Both the position numbers and the translations under genes were made by a program. A stretch of 64,000 bases of DNA from an uncultured Lachnospiraceae bacterium (lineage in GTDB: Bacteria > Bacillota > Clostridia > Lachnospirales > Lachnospiraceae): contig CAKQYS010000006.1 of assembly GCA_934293375.1 (NCBI GenBank), forward strand, positions 1-64,000. Direction: 5' to 3'. This document shows, piece by piece, positions 8,874 through 18,848 of the stretch (its first letter is position 1; each line of letters starts with the position of its first letter). Below the pieces are notes generated by a model, which was not told where the DNA came from, did no database searches, and was given only the letters and a program-made list of their open reading frames with translations.

Positions 8874-10310
8874 TTATATCTCAATACTTTCTACATCAGC
8901 CAGTTCTAACAACATAAGCCTATCCTTATCCATCGCAGCATTCTCCACAAGGCGGTTGGCCTGATTGGATATTGCTTCCTCAAGATAATTTCTGACATTT
9001 CTGGCATTGCCAAAATTCTCCGGCGGATTGGCACACAATCTTTCAAAACGCAGTTTCAAATACTCTCTTGCCTGCTTTGCAAGTCTGTAATCCGACTTGG
9101 CCGCCTGATATTCAAATATCCGAATCAACTCATCAGCAGTATAATCCGGGAAGAAAATATGTTTGTTAAATCTAGAACGGAGTCCGGGATTTGCATCCAG
9201 AAATGTCTGCATTTCCCTCTCGTATCCGGCTGCAATCACAATCAGATCGGAGCGGTTATCCTCCATTTCTTTATTTAATATGTCGATTGCTTCCTGTCCA
9301 AAATCGCCTTCCCCTTTGTTGTTGGACAACGCATATGCCTCATCAATAAATAACACCCCGCCCTTCGCACGCTCTATAACATCTTTGACCTTAACGGCGG
9401 TTTGTCCCATATAGCCGGCAACTAATCCGGAACGGTCTACCTCGACCAACTGTCCCTTCGACAAAACACCGAGTGCATAATATATTTTGGCGAGAATTCT
9501 TGCCACTGTCGTTTTGCCTGTTCCGGGATTACCTGTAAACACAAGATGTCTGGCAACCTTAGGTGCTTGCAGCCCCTGTTCTTCCCGGATCTTGCTGATC
9601 TTTAGGAGATTCACAATATTCCCCACTTCATGTTTCACGGAATCCAACCCTGTCAGCCCCATCAGCTCATTATACAGGCTATCCAAAGACTCATCCGCCT
9701 TAGGTTGTTCAATCTTTCCTACAAATTCGGTCTCACCATTCTCTGCCTCCTTCGGTGTTTCTCCATGTCGGTACGGCAATACAATTCTTGTATTTTCATC
9801 CGCAGTCCGTATTTGTTTAATATACACATCTAACAGGATACCGTACTGGGTCAATGCATCTATCTCACTCTGACACACCGCATGGTTGCAGGCGATAAAC
9901 TGCCTGCCAAGGTTGTAAAATGTTGCTGTATACAATTCTGTCAGATTGTATGCATGAAGTCCCAATGTGTACTCCACCCCTACATTTTTCCTGACATAAT
10001 ACGGCAGGGATGCCGGTACCTTTTTGAGAAATTCTCCATGGTCAATTTGATTTTTTTCCATATAACGGAGCAATCCCGCCTGATCAAAGTTGTAATCTAA
10101 CAGTTTATTAATAAACTTAATCTCCTCCGGATGCAGCTTTCCGTCCGCCATTCCCAGATACAACAAGTAGTTTAAAATATCTATTTTAAGTATGTCTTCT
10201 AAATTGATATCACCATTGGAACGAATCAATTCTTCTCTTGTGATGGCCTTCGTCCGTTCCATCAAAGTCACATACAAATTCTTTGTCATATTCTTCTCAT
10301 TTACATACAT
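8874..10310 (-). CDS. CbxX/SpoVK-type AAA ATPase with N-terminal TerB-like region
   Basis: A 478-residue ATPase. The C-terminal half is a CbxX/CfqX-type AAA module: Walker A GNPGTGKTT at 260-268, AGYMGQTAVKVKD near 298-310, Walker B VLFIDEAYAL at 319-328, and the arginine-finger region NPGLRSRFNKHIFF. The N-terminal 180 residues are helical and include a YLGMADGKLHPEEIKFINKLL stretch (about 51-71), typical of TerB-like helical domains. Relatives include SpoVK and Rubisco activase-like proteins; the client here is unknown. The ribosome site GGAGAGAGGGAG is strong. It stands alone, with a terminator of the upstream gene at 10373-10400. Confidence 0.85.
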   Translation of the reverse strand: MYVNEKNMTKNLYVTLMERTKAITREELIRSNGDINLEDILKIDILNYLLYLGMADGKLHPEEIKFINKLLDYNFDQAGLLRYMEKNQIDHGEFLKKVPASLPYYVRKNVGVEYTLGLHAYNLTELYTATFYNLGRQFIACNHAVCQSEIDALTQYGILLDVYIKQIRTADENTRIVLPYRHGETPKEAENGETEFVGKIEQPKADESLDSLYNELMGLTGLDSVKHEVGNIVNLLKISKIREEQGLQAPKVARHLVFTGNPGTGKTTVARILAKIYYALGVLSKGQLVEVDRSGLVAGYMGQTAVKVKDVIERAKGGVLFIDEAYALSNNKGEGDFGQEAIDILNKEMEDNRSDLIVIAAGYEREMQTFLDANPGLRSRFNKHIFFPDYTADELIRIFEYQAAKSDYRLAKQAREYLKLRFERLCANPPENFGNARNVRNYLEEAISNQANRLVENAAMDKDRLMLLELADVESIEI

Positions 10311-10369
10311 GTATGATCTCCCTCTCTCCTATTTGTGTGTTTTCTCATGTATACAATCTATACCCGCAT

Positions 10370-10400
10370 AAAAAGAAATAGAGTCACCCATAGGTGACTC
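10370..10400 (-). terminator. Rho-independent terminator after hom
   Basis: An 8-bp perfect stem (GAGTCACC/GGTGACTC, 10381-10400) with a 4-base loop is followed on the minus strand by TATTTCTTTTT. It lies 49 bp past the hom stop. Confidence 0.85.
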
Positions 10401-10448
10401 CATTTTATCACATTTCGTATCTGCTCTCAAGTAAGAACTCTGTAACCA

Positions 10449-11666
10449 CTAAAAATCTACCCGAATGCTATTGATAACATTTGGCAGTTTAGCAATTGCC
10501 TCAGCAAAAGCAGCCTCCGTCATTGCTTCTGTCACAAATGCCGTCTCCTCTGTTACACCTTCTGCCTTCACATACTCCACATCGCCAAAATCCTCATTGA
10601 TCCGATCCATGTCATCCAGATCATTTCCACTGATTCTGACAAAGAACCGATGCATAGCATCTTCAAATCTGCCAAGCTCCAGTTTTTCCTCAGACCAGGT
10701 TACCTGAATGTTGTCATGCAAATGCTTTACCGCATCCACCACATCCGATACAACAGCACTGGCAGTTGGAAGCTTTCCGGCACCACGACCATAAAACATC
10801 AGGTCATCTACCATATTTCCATGCACCATCACAGCATTAAACACGCCATTGACAGGAAATAGCGGATGCTTCTTTTTGATCATTACCGGTGCTACCATTG
10901 CATATACTGTGCCATCTACCTTCTTAGCAGTACCAAACAGCTTAATCTGTGCTTTCATATGCTTCGCATACTTAATATCAATATCAGAAATACGGGTAAT
11001 GCCTTCTGTATGAATATCTTCATAATCAACCTGCTTGCCATATGCAAGAGATGTCAGGATTGCAATCTTACGACATGCATCATAACCTTCTACATCAGCT
11101 TCCGGATTTCTTTCTGCATAACCCTTATCCTGTGCATCCTTCAATACACTTTCAAAATCAGATCCCGCCTCTGTCATTTCTGACAGAATATAGTTCGTGG
11201 TTCCATTCAAAATGCCTGTAATCTCTGTAATATCATCTGCTGTAACGCTGGACACTAATGGTCTGATAATCGGAATTCCACCACCAACGCTTGCCTCAAA
11301 AAGAAAATTGATATTCTTCTCCTTCGCAATGGAAAGCAATTGTGCCCCATACTTGGCAACCAGTTCCTTATTGGATGTTACCACACTCTTTCCTGCCTCT
11401 AACGCACGTTTTACAAATGCATAGGCCGGATCTACACCTCCCATAACTTCAACAACAACATCTACTTCTTCGTCTTTCACAATCGTCTCATAGTCATGTA
11501 CTAAAATATTCTCTACCGGATCACCAGGAAATTCTCTAAGATCCAAAACATACTTGATATGAATATCCTGTCCTGCCCTCTGATTGATCAATTCCTGATT
11601 CGTGTGGATCACTTCCACAACACCAGATCCTACTGTGCCATATCCTAATACTGCAATGTTTACCAT
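10449..11666 (-). CDS. hom: Homoserine dehydrogenase
   Basis: Reduces aspartate semialdehyde to homoserine, the branch point to threonine and methionine. Domains in order: NAD(P)-binding Rossmann start MVNIAVLGYGTVGSG, the catalytic domain with NGTTNYILSEM (near 165-176) and GYAERNPEADVEGYDACRK, and a C-terminal ACT domain (about 325-405) that usually gives threonine feedback. The start at 11666 has GAGGAGA 7 bp upstream; the frame runs 39 codons further but into cheW. It follows cheW by 19 bp and ends before a strong terminator, so it is the last gene of a prfB-cheW-hom run. Confidence 0.95.
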   Translation of the reverse strand: MVNIAVLGYGTVGSGVVEVIHTNQELINQRAGQDIHIKYVLDLREFPGDPVENILVHDYETIVKDEEVDVVVEVMGGVDPAYAFVKRALEAGKSVVTSNKELVAKYGAQLLSIAKEKNINFLFEASVGGGIPIIRPLVSSVTADDITEITGILNGTTNYILSEMTEAGSDFESVLKDAQDKGYAERNPEADVEGYDACRKIAILTSLAYGKQVDYEDIHTEGITRISDIDIKYAKHMKAQIKLFGTAKKVDGTVYAMVAPVMIKKKHPLFPVNGVFNAVMVHGNMVDDLMFYGRGAGKLPTASAVVSDVVDAVKHLHDNIQVTWSEEKLELGRFEDAMHRFFVRISGNDLDDMDRINEDFGDVEYVKAEGVTEETAFVTEAMTEAAFAEAIAKLPNVINSIRVDF

Positions 11667-11685
11667 AATGTTCTCCTCACTTTGT

Positions 11686-12144
11686 TTATTCGTCCTCAGA
11701 CAGATGTTCTGCCAATGTCCGGACTTCATTTTCTGACAGTATATTTTCCACTGAAATATTAACAGCAATTCCACTGGAAGCATGAATAATACAGTCTATA
11801 TATGTCGTATCCTCGCTACAGATCAGCTTTGGCGTTGGAAGTCTGTCTTCCTGTGAAACATCCTCTATTCCCTGAATAGAATCCACTTCAAATCCTATTA
11901 CATACCCATGAATATAGGTCAGGATCAACTTGCACGCTGCTGTATTCTCTTCTAATCCAAAGCGTGACCTCAGACTATATACCGGTACAACCTCGCCTCT
12001 CAGGTTAATGATTCCCTTAATATGTGGCGGGCAATTAGGAATCGGAATCACAGTATAATTCTCTTCAATTTCTTTTACGAACATCAGATCAATACTATAT
12101 GCTTCATCATGTAATCGAAAAACAATATATCTTGATTCTGCCAT
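11686..12144 (-). CDS. cheW: CheW-like chemotaxis coupling protein
   Basis: A 152-residue single-domain CheW protein that normally links chemoreceptors to the CheA kinase. The pattern YIVFRLHDEAYSID at the N terminus, VIPIPNCPPHIKGIINLRG at about 32-50 and VVPVYSLRSRFGL after it are diagnostic. It is one base from the prfB stop and 19 bp before hom; no other chemotaxis gene is in the window. It may be an auxiliary CheW of a motile cell. The gene order is odd and worth noting. Confidence 0.92.
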   Translation of the reverse strand: MAESRYIVFRLHDEAYSIDLMFVKEIEENYTVIPIPNCPPHIKGIINLRGEVVPVYSLRSRFGLEENTAACKLILTYIHGYVIGFEVDSIQGIEDVSQEDRLPTPKLICSEDTTYIDCIIHASSGIAVNISVENILSENEVRTLAEHLSEDE

Positions 12145-12145
12145 A

Positions 12146-13265
12146 CTAATTTCCTTCCTTTCCCTGATTTAACCATTTCAGATAGGCGTTCATAAACATT
12201 TCTATCCCACCATCCAACACAGCCTGGACATTTCCGGTTTCCGCATTGGTACGATGATCCTTAACCATAGTGTACGGCTGCATCACATACGAGCGTATCT
12301 GGCTTCCCCAGCCGTTATCTAGAATCTCACCACGGATATCCGAAATCCGTTCCAGATGTTCCTGTTGTTTAATGACATACAATTTAGATGCCAGCATCTT
12401 CATCGCACGATCCTTATTCTTGTGCTGTGACCTTTCATTCTGGCACTGTACTACAACACCGGTCGGGATATGCGTGATTCTGACTGCCGAATCAGTCTTG
12501 TTAATATGCTGTCCTCCGGCACCGGAAGCCCGATAAGTATCCACGCGGATATCTGACTCATTGATCTCAACCGACACATCGTCAGGGAGATCAGGCACTA
12601 CATCACAAGATGCAAAAGAAGTCTGCCTCTTACCAGCTGCATTAAACGGTGATATTCGAACCAGACGATGTACACCCTTTTCTGATTTCAAATATCCATA
12701 TGCATTTTCTCCATGAATCTGCACTGTAACAGTCTTGATTCCGGCTTCATCTCCATCCAGATAATCCAGTACCTCTGTTGTAAACCCATGTTTCTCAGCC
12801 CATCTTGTGTACATCCGATATAGCATTCCTACCCAGTCACAGGATTCTGTACCACCTGCCCCTGCATGCAGGGTGAGCACCGCATCATCCTTGTCAAACT
12901 CACCGGACAACAATGTTGTGATCCGAAGTGTCTCCAGACGATCTGCAAATTCTGTAATCATCGGTCCGATCTCTTCAATCAATTCAGGATCTTCTTCCTC
13001 CTGTGCCATTTCAATCATTGTCTCGGTGTCTTCATATGCTGTCTGTATCGCATTGAATTCCATCAGGGTATCTTTCATTCCCTTGACTTTTTTCATGACT
13101 TCCTGCGAATGCGCAACATCATCCCAAAATCCCGGTGCTTCCATTTCATTTTCATATTTTTCTATTTCATTTGACAATGTATCGATGTCAAAGTGAATCC
13201 CTCACTTCATTAAGGGGAGACTTGTATTCGGTTAATTTCAATCTGTACTGATCTAATTCAAGCAC
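12146..13265 (-). CDS. prfB: Peptide chain release factor 2 (programmed +1 frameshift)
   Basis: Recognises UAA and UGA stop codons and releases the peptide. The main frame carries the catalytic GGQ in RASGAGGQHINKTDSAVR and the release-factor domain. An upstream 25-codon frame starts at a GTG (13263-13265) behind AAAGAGGTGAG and encodes LELDQYRLKLTEYKSPLN, typical of RF2 N termini. It ends at an in-frame TGA (13188-13190) within CTTTGAC. A +1 shift joins the frames, giving about 372 residues. The 12146-13177 part alone would lack the N terminus. It directly follows secA, a classic Firmicutes order. Confidence 0.95.
13187..13203 (-). promoter_or_regulatory. prfB programmed frameshift site
   Basis: The minus strand has the slippery CTTTGAC (13187-13193) with the in-frame TGA, 4 bases after an internal Shine-Dalgarno-like GAGGGA (13198-13203). 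This is the autoregulatory element known from most bacterial prfB genes: slow termination at UGA by scarce RF2 favours the +1 shift and more RF2. Confidence 0.93.
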
Positions 13266-13310
13266 CCAACTCACCTCTTTCTATGCTCTGGTCGATCCGT
13301 CTGATCGTTA

Positions 13311-15881
13311 TCACTTTCCTCTGCCACAACACTGCTTATATTTCAGTCCACTTCCGCAAGGACACGGATCATTCCGTCCTATCTTTGCAGCCTTTTTGAT
13401 CGGGCCCTTCGCAACACTATCATCCTTATTGGTACCGGTAACCTTTGCAACCTGCTCACGCTCAACCTTTTGTTCGATCTTAACATGCATCAATGCACGC
13501 ACAGTATCCTCACGTATGGAATCCGTCATCGCCTCAAACATTTCAAATCCGGCAAACTTATACTCGACAACCGGATCCCGCTGGCCTAAAGATTGTAAAC
13601 CAATACCCTGTCTTAACTGAACCATATCATCAATGTGATCCATCCACTTACGATCGATGACCTTTAACAGAATCACACGCTCTAACTCTCTGATATGCTC
13701 CGGCTCAGGAAACTCTGCTTCCTTCGCCTCATATACTGCAATTGCTTCTGTCTTCAACCGCTGCTTCAACTCGCTGACCTTGCCATGCTTCTTTTCCTCT
13801 TCCGTCAATTCAATCGGCTCCAACGGAATAATCGGAATTAACAACTGATTCAGTTCGGTCAGATCCCAATCTTCAGCTGACAGTTCATCTGAAATACAAT
13901 GGTCTACTGTCTTCTCAACGGTATCCGTAATCATCTTACAGATCACATCCCGCATACTCTCTCCGTCCAACACACGACGGCGTTCACTGTAGATCACTTC
14001 CCGCTGATCGTTATTTACCTGATCATAGTCAAGCAGGCTCTTACGGATGGCAAAGTTATTGCCCTCAATCTTCTGTTGTGCTCGCTCAATAAACTTCGTG
14101 ATCGTCTTGTGCTGAATCTCTTCTCCCTCCGGAATGTTCAACGCATCATAAATCGACATCAAACGCTCGGATCCAAACAGACGCATCAGATCATCCTCCA
14201 AAGACAGATAGAACTTTGATTCACCCGGATCACCCTGACGACCGGCACGTCCACGAAGCTGATTGTCGATTCGTCTTGATTCATGCCGTTCTGTACCGAT
14301 AATCTTCAGACCACCTAATTCCTTCACGCCATCGCCAAGCTTAATATCTGTACCACGGCCTGCCATATTCGTGGCAATCGTCACGGCACCCATCTGTCCT
14401 GCCTGTGCTACTATCTCTGCCTCAAGCTCATGAAATTTAGCATTCAACACCTTATGTTCAATATGTTTCTTCGTCAGCATGTGTGAGAGTTCTTCTGATG
14501 CTTCGATCGTAATCGTACCCACCAAAACAGGCTGTCCCTTCTCATGGGATGCTACAATCTCATCCACAATTGCTTTTAACTTCTCACGGCGTGTCTTATA
14601 AATAGAATCCTCGTGATCTATACGCTGTACCGGAAGGTTCGTAGGAACCACAACAACATCCATACCATAGATCTCTCTAAATTCCTGTTCCTCTGTCAGC
14701 GCCGTACCGGTCATACCGGCTTTCTTCTTGTATTTGTTAAAGAAATTCTGGAAAGTGATCGTTGCAAGTGTTTTGCTCTCTCTCTTTACCTTTACATTCT
14801 CTTTTGCCTCAATCGCCTGATGCAGTCCGTCTGAATATCTTCTTCCCGGCATAATACGTCCGGTAAACTCATCAACGATCAGCACTTCATCATCACGAAC
14901 CACATAATCCTTATCCCGGAACATCAAGTTGTGTGCCCGCAGTGCTAATATAATATTATGCTGGATCTCAAGATTTTCCGGATCCGCAAGATTGTCAATA
15001 TGGAAGAACTTCTCAACCTCTTCTACACCCTGTGCAGTCAGCATGATCTGCTTATCCTTCTCATTAACCAGGAAATCACCATCTTCCTCGATATCATTTC
15101 CCATCAGGATATCCATCTTGCTGAGTTCTCCATCTGAAGAACCACGCTTCATCTTTCTGGTCAGAAAATCACACATTCTGTATAGATCAGTAGACTTGCC
15201 ACTCTGACCGGAAATGATCAACGGCGTACGGGCCTCATCAATCAAAACGGAGTCTACCTCATCCACAATCGCATAGTGCAAATCTCTCTGTACAAGCTGT
15301 TCCTTGTAAATGACCATGTTATCACGCAGATAATCGAACCCCAGCTCATTGTTGGTAATATATGTGATATCACAGTTATATGCTTCCCGTCTTTCATCAT
15401 TTGATGAACTGTTCAGAATGATGCCAACCTTCAAGCCCAGAAACTCATGTACCTGTCCCATCCATTCCGCATCACGCTTTGCCAGATAATCATTTACAGT
15501 CACGATATGCACACCCTTGCCCTCTAAGGCATTCAAATATGCAGGTAATGTAGATACCAATGTTTTTCCTTCACCGGTACGCATCTCCGGTATACGACCC
15601 TGATGCAAGATAATACCACCCATCAACTGTACTCTGTAATGTTTCAAATGAAGCACTCTGTCTGCAGCTTCCCTGACCACCGCAAATGCCTCCACCAAAA
15701 GATCATCCAGTGTCTCGCCATCTGCCAGCCGCTTCTTAAACTCGTCTGTCTTTGCTTTCAATTCTGCATCCGATAACGCCTGCATTGACTCGTCCAATGC
15801 CTCAATCTTATCTACCAAAGGCGTTATACGCTTCAGCTCTTTTTCGCTGTGCGTACCAAAAATCTTCTCAAATACTCCCAT
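13311..15881 (-). CDS. secA: Protein translocase ATPase SecA
   Basis: The motor that pushes preproteins through SecYEG. Motifs include the Walker A region MRTGEGKT, DEVDSVLIDEARTPL, the NMAGRGTDIKLG segment and a C-terminal zinc site CPCGSGLKYKQCCG that binds SecB-like partners or ribosomes. The start at 15881 (MGVFEKIFG) has GGAGACATAG upstream and gives 856 residues, the usual length; the frame extends 16 codons more without a ribosome site. prfB follows after about 45 bp. Confidence 0.97.
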   Translation of the reverse strand: MGVFEKIFGTHSEKELKRITPLVDKIEALDESMQALSDAELKAKTDEFKKRLADGETLDDLLVEAFAVVREAADRVLHLKHYRVQLMGGIILHQGRIPEMRTGEGKTLVSTLPAYLNALEGKGVHIVTVNDYLAKRDAEWMGQVHEFLGLKVGIILNSSSNDERREAYNCDITYITNNELGFDYLRDNMVIYKEQLVQRDLHYAIVDEVDSVLIDEARTPLIISGQSGKSTDLYRMCDFLTRKMKRGSSDGELSKMDILMGNDIEEDGDFLVNEKDKQIMLTAQGVEEVEKFFHIDNLADPENLEIQHNIILALRAHNLMFRDKDYVVRDDEVLIVDEFTGRIMPGRRYSDGLHQAIEAKENVKVKRESKTLATITFQNFFNKYKKKAGMTGTALTEEQEFREIYGMDVVVVPTNLPVQRIDHEDSIYKTRREKLKAIVDEIVASHEKGQPVLVGTITIEASEELSHMLTKKHIEHKVLNAKFHELEAEIVAQAGQMGAVTIATNMAGRGTDIKLGDGVKELGGLKIIGTERHESRRIDNQLRGRAGRQGDPGESKFYLSLEDDLMRLFGSERLMSIYDALNIPEGEEIQHKTITKFIERAQQKIEGNNFAIRKSLLDYDQVNNDQREVIYSERRRVLDGESMRDVICKMITDTVEKTVDHCISDELSAEDWDLTELNQLLIPIIPLEPIELTEEEKKHGKVSELKQRLKTEAIAVYEAKEAEFPEPEHIRELERVILLKVIDRKWMDHIDDMVQLRQGIGLQSLGQRDPVVEYKFAGFEMFEAMTDSIREDTVRALMHVKIEQKVEREQVAKVTGTNKDDSVAKGPIKKAAKIGRNDPCPCGSGLKYKQCCGRGK

Positions 15882-15903
15882 TTCTATGTCTCCTACTATA
15901 TAC

Positions 15904-15964
15904 GGCAACTGAGATTGCCATAAAATCATTGTTGTGTAATTTGTCTTTGTTTACAGACAACAAT
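15904..15964 (-). promoter_or_regulatory. Two hairpins in the secA leader
   Basis: Ahead of secA the minus strand can form ATTGTTGT...ACAACAAT (15928-15935 with 15957-15964) and, closer to the gene, GGCAA...TTGCC (15904-15919). The first could act as a terminator or attenuator, but the U tract is weak. Function is a guess. Confidence 0.35.
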
Positions 15965-16003
15965 CGTGAACATTGTAACATTTTCATGTTAGATAGGCAA
16001 GTG

Positions 16004-17038
16004 TTATCGCTTGATTATATAATCCTTCATGGTAAATGTACTCCATGCCTTTCCATCCACTTTCTGTTCATCCAGCCCTGCTGCCTGCTTCCACTTCTCC
16101 AACTGACTCTCATATGCCAAAGACGCAGTAAACGCGCTCTGTTGGCTATCCATATCCGCTGCATATTCCGGATCATCTTTCGAGATCAGCCGGAATACAT
16201 TATAGCCGTATATTGTTTCCACGATTCCACTAACCTCGCCTTCATCCATATCCGCAATTGCATCCAAATATTTCTGAGAATCATATTGTTCCATATCTCC
16301 ATATAGATCGCCTGATGTTGCCGTCACATTGCATTGCTTGGCAATCTCCTCCAGCGATTCCCCCGACTTTGACAACTCCAGTGCTTTCATTGCAAGCTCA
16401 TACTGTTTTTGTTTATCAGCTTCATTTGCCGGCACAATGGATCCATCTGCATTCGTACGCAGCGTACCATCCGCATCCGTCTTGACCGAAGGGAATAACA
16501 GATTGTAAGTATGAAAATAAGTCTTCTTTTCATCATTCTCTTGTAAAACCGATGACCTTAATGCTTTTGCATACTGCTGCTGTGTCAATATTTTTGTCAC
16601 AAGTGCCTCATTAATATGAAACTTGTCTAAGTAATCTCCAATATCTGAAAGAGTGTTCGCCACATTTTGTGTGATCTCACTCTGGTCTTTCTTCGTCAAT
16701 GTAATGCCCTGTCGCAATGCATACAAATACATTACTTTGGTATCGATCAGCGTATTCCTTACTTCTGATTTGTATCGTTCTTCATATGTAGTCACGCCGT
16801 CATAATACTCATAGAGCATATCTACATTTGATAGATGATACTGAAATGCACATTGCAGTGCATAAAACGAAACTTCATCTATGTATACTTTTTCACTTCC
16901 GATTGTAAAGATACGCTTTCTCCGTTCTGCTACTGCAGAAATGATTGATACAACCAAGAGTACCAAAACAATCAGCCATATTCCAAATATCCGCCATTTA
17001 TTGTGTTGTTTTCCCGATGTACGCTTATGTCCTGTCAT
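16004..17038 (-). CDS. Membrane-anchored SurA/PpiC-like protein
   Basis: A 344-residue protein with a basic N terminus, one membrane segment at about residues 17-36 and no lipobox, so it is an anchored extracellular protein rather than a lipoprotein. Residues about 40-170 form a helical SurA-N-like region (VYIDEVSFYALQ, RNTLIDTKVMYLYALRQGI). The later part resembles a parvulin (PpiC) rotamase domain: YNLLFPSV, ELSKSGESLEEIAKQCN, SGIVETIYGYNVFRLISKDDPEY. It probably helps fold secreted proteins, which suits its place next to secA. Some catalytic residues of active parvulins are not obvious, so it may be a chaperone only. AAAGGAGAATGT precedes the ATG. Confidence 0.75.
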   Translation of the reverse strand: MTGHKRTSGKQHNKWRIFGIWLIVLVLLVVSIISAVAERRKRIFTIGSEKVYIDEVSFYALQCAFQYHLSNVDMLYEYYDGVTTYEERYKSEVRNTLIDTKVMYLYALRQGITLTKKDQSEITQNVANTLSDIGDYLDKFHINEALVTKILTQQQYAKALRSSVLQENDEKKTYFHTYNLLFPSVKTDADGTLRTNADGSIVPANEADKQKQYELAMKALELSKSGESLEEIAKQCNVTATSGDLYGDMEQYDSQKYLDAIADMDEGEVSGIVETIYGYNVFRLISKDDPEYAADMDSQQSAFTASLAYESQLEKWKQAAGLDEQKVDGKAWSTFTMKDYIIKR

Positions 17039-17054
17039 ACATTCTCCTTTGATA

Positions 17055-17083
17055 TAGAAAAGGGCACTTATATAAGTGCCCTT
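17055..17083 (-). terminator. Terminator-like hairpin after ilvC
   Basis: An 11-bp stem (AAGGGCACTTA with TAAGTGCCCTT, 17060-17083) lies 18 bp past the ilvC stop, followed by TTCTATATC. The U tract is imperfect, so some read-through into the next gene is possible. Confidence 0.65.
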
Positions 17084-17100
17084 CTATAGTAATGTTAAGA

Positions 17101-18123
17101 TTAGTTGTTGATCAACTTATCTTCGCCATTCCAGCTATACAGCTTACGAACTTCCTCGCCAACCTTCTCAGCCGGATGCTCTGCAGCAAGCTTTCTCATA
17201 GCCTGGAAATGTACCTGACGACCTGCAGGAGACATATCCAGCAAGAACTCCTTCGCAAATGTACCATCCTGAATATCTGAAAGGATCTTCTTCATTGCCT
17301 TCTTTGTATCTTCTGTGATGATCTTAGGTCCTGTAATGTAATCACCATACTCTGCTGTATTGGAGATAGAATATCTCATACCTGCAAATCCACTCTGATA
17401 AATCAGATCTACGATCAGCTTCATCTCATGAATACACTCAAAATATGCATTTCTTGGATCATAACCAGCCTCACACAATGTCTCAAAACCAGCCTGCATC
17501 AATGCACACACACCACCACAAAGTACAGCCTGCTCACCAAAGAGGTCTGTCTCTGTCTCTGTTCTGAATGTTGTCTCAAGAACGCCGGCTCTTGCACCAC
17601 CGATAGCTAATGCATATGCTAACGCAATATCCTGAGCCTTACCTGTAGCGTCCTGCTCTACAGCTACCAGACAAGGAACACCCTTGCCAACCTGATACTC
17701 TGAACGTACTGTGTGACCAGGTCCCTTAGGTGCTACCATTGTAACATCAACATCTGCCGGTGGCTTAATACATCCAAAATGAATATTGAAACCATGTGCA
17801 AACATTAACATGTTGCCTGCTTCCAGGTTTGGCTCAATATCCTTCTTATACATATCAGCCTGTAACTCGTCGTTAATCAGAATCATAATGATATCTGCCT
17901 TCTTTGCCGCCTCAGCTGCTGTGTATACTTCAAATCCCTGAGCCTCTGCCTTAGCCCATGACTTGCTTCCTTCATACAAACCAATAATGACATTGCAACC
18001 TGACTCCTTAGCATTTAATGCGTGTGCATGTCCCTGGCTACCATAGCCAATAATTGCGATTGTCTTTCCATCTAACAGGGAAAGATTACAATCTTCCTGA
18101 TAAAAAATCTTTGCTTCTGACAT
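17101..18123 (-). CDS. ilvC: Ketol-acid reductoisomerase
   Basis: Second common step of valine, leucine and isoleucine synthesis: rearranges and reduces acetolactate or acetohydroxybutyrate. The 340-residue class I enzyme has the nucleotide-binding GYGSQGHAHALN near 26-37, FAHGFNIHFG, MVAPKGPGH and DLFGEQAVLCGG with the magnesium-binding acids. CAGGAGGAATAATT precedes the ATG. The acetolactate synthase small subunit lies 90 bp upstream; the large subunit is not in this window. Confidence 0.97.
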   Translation of the reverse strand: MSEAKIFYQEDCNLSLLDGKTIAIIGYGSQGHAHALNAKESGCNVIIGLYEGSKSWAKAEAQGFEVYTAAEAAKKADIIMILINDELQADMYKKDIEPNLEAGNMLMFAHGFNIHFGCIKPPADVDVTMVAPKGPGHTVRSEYQVGKGVPCLVAVEQDATGKAQDIALAYALAIGGARAGVLETTFRTETETDLFGEQAVLCGGVCALMQAGFETLCEAGYDPRNAYFECIHEMKLIVDLIYQSGFAGMRYSISNTAEYGDYITGPKIITEDTKKAMKKILSDIQDGTFAKEFLLDMSPAGRQVHFQAMRKLAAEHPAEKVGEEVRKLYSWNGEDKLINN

Positions 18124-18213
18124 AATTATTCCTCCTGAATTAATTAAATATATGTAGCATTACGCCGGTGTGCGAAGTAGAATGCATAACGCATCCGTTC
18201 TCAGGCCGAGTAA

Positions 18214-18702
18214 TTACTCACCAAAACTACCACGAGACAGACCTGTAAGACCTGTACGAACCAGATTCTGAATCGTAAATCCATCCAACAATCTGATAAA
18301 TGCTTCAATCTTATTGACATTTCCTGTCAACTCAATCATAAGTGAATCAACTGATACATCCACAATCTTGGCACGGAATACATCGGCAATCGCAATAATC
18401 TGCTGCTTCTCATCCTTATCCGCCGCTACCTGAACCAGTACCAGTTCCCGACAAACAGAAGAACCATCCTTTAGAACTTCAACACTTCTGACATCCTCAA
18501 GCTTCAATAACTGTTTCTCAATCTGATTCAGAATTCTGTCATCTCCGCTGACAACTACTGTCATTCTCGAATAGGCAGGATCCTCTGTCACACCTACCGT
18601 CAAGCTGTCAATATTATATCCCCGGCGGCTGAACATACCTGAAACGCGTCCAAGTACACCGGAAGTATTATCAACCAATAACGAAAGTACTCTCTTCTTC
18701 AT
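18214..18702 (-). CDS. ilvN: Acetolactate synthase small (regulatory) subunit
   Basis: The ACT-domain subunit that makes acetolactate synthase sensitive to valine. The protein starts MKKRVLSLLVDNTSGVLGRV and contains RRGYNIDSLTVG and SRMTVVVSGDD, then a C-terminal domain with VVDVSVDSLMIELTG. The start at 18702 has AAAGGTGAT upstream and gives 162 residues; the open frame extends 26 codons further with no homology. It is separated from its usual partner ilvB, which must be elsewhere. No T-box or leader peptide was recognised in the short gap to metH. Confidence 0.94.
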   Translation of the reverse strand: MKKRVLSLLVDNTSGVLGRVSGMFSRRGYNIDSLTVGVTEDPAYSRMTVVVSGDDRILNQIEKQLLKLEDVRSVEVLKDGSSVCRELVLVQVAADKDEKQQIIAIADVFRAKIVDVSVDSLMIELTGNVNKIEAFIRLLDGFTIQNLVRTGLTGLSRGSFGE

Positions 18703-18848
18703 GTAATCACCTTTCCGTATCATGCTGTGTCTATGGGCTGCATTCCCATATGACCTGATATCTACATGCCATTTTATCAATTCTTGCTTTTATTGTCAAT
18801 GACCATGCCATTGGTTTCAAAAAAATCCTTCTAAATGTTCCATTCCCA

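Noticed and set aside
18703..18848. T-box or S-box riboswitch before ilvN or metH
   Set aside because: The gaps are short and I see neither the T-box sequence nor S-box pairing; metH has only 26 bp to its upstream gene.
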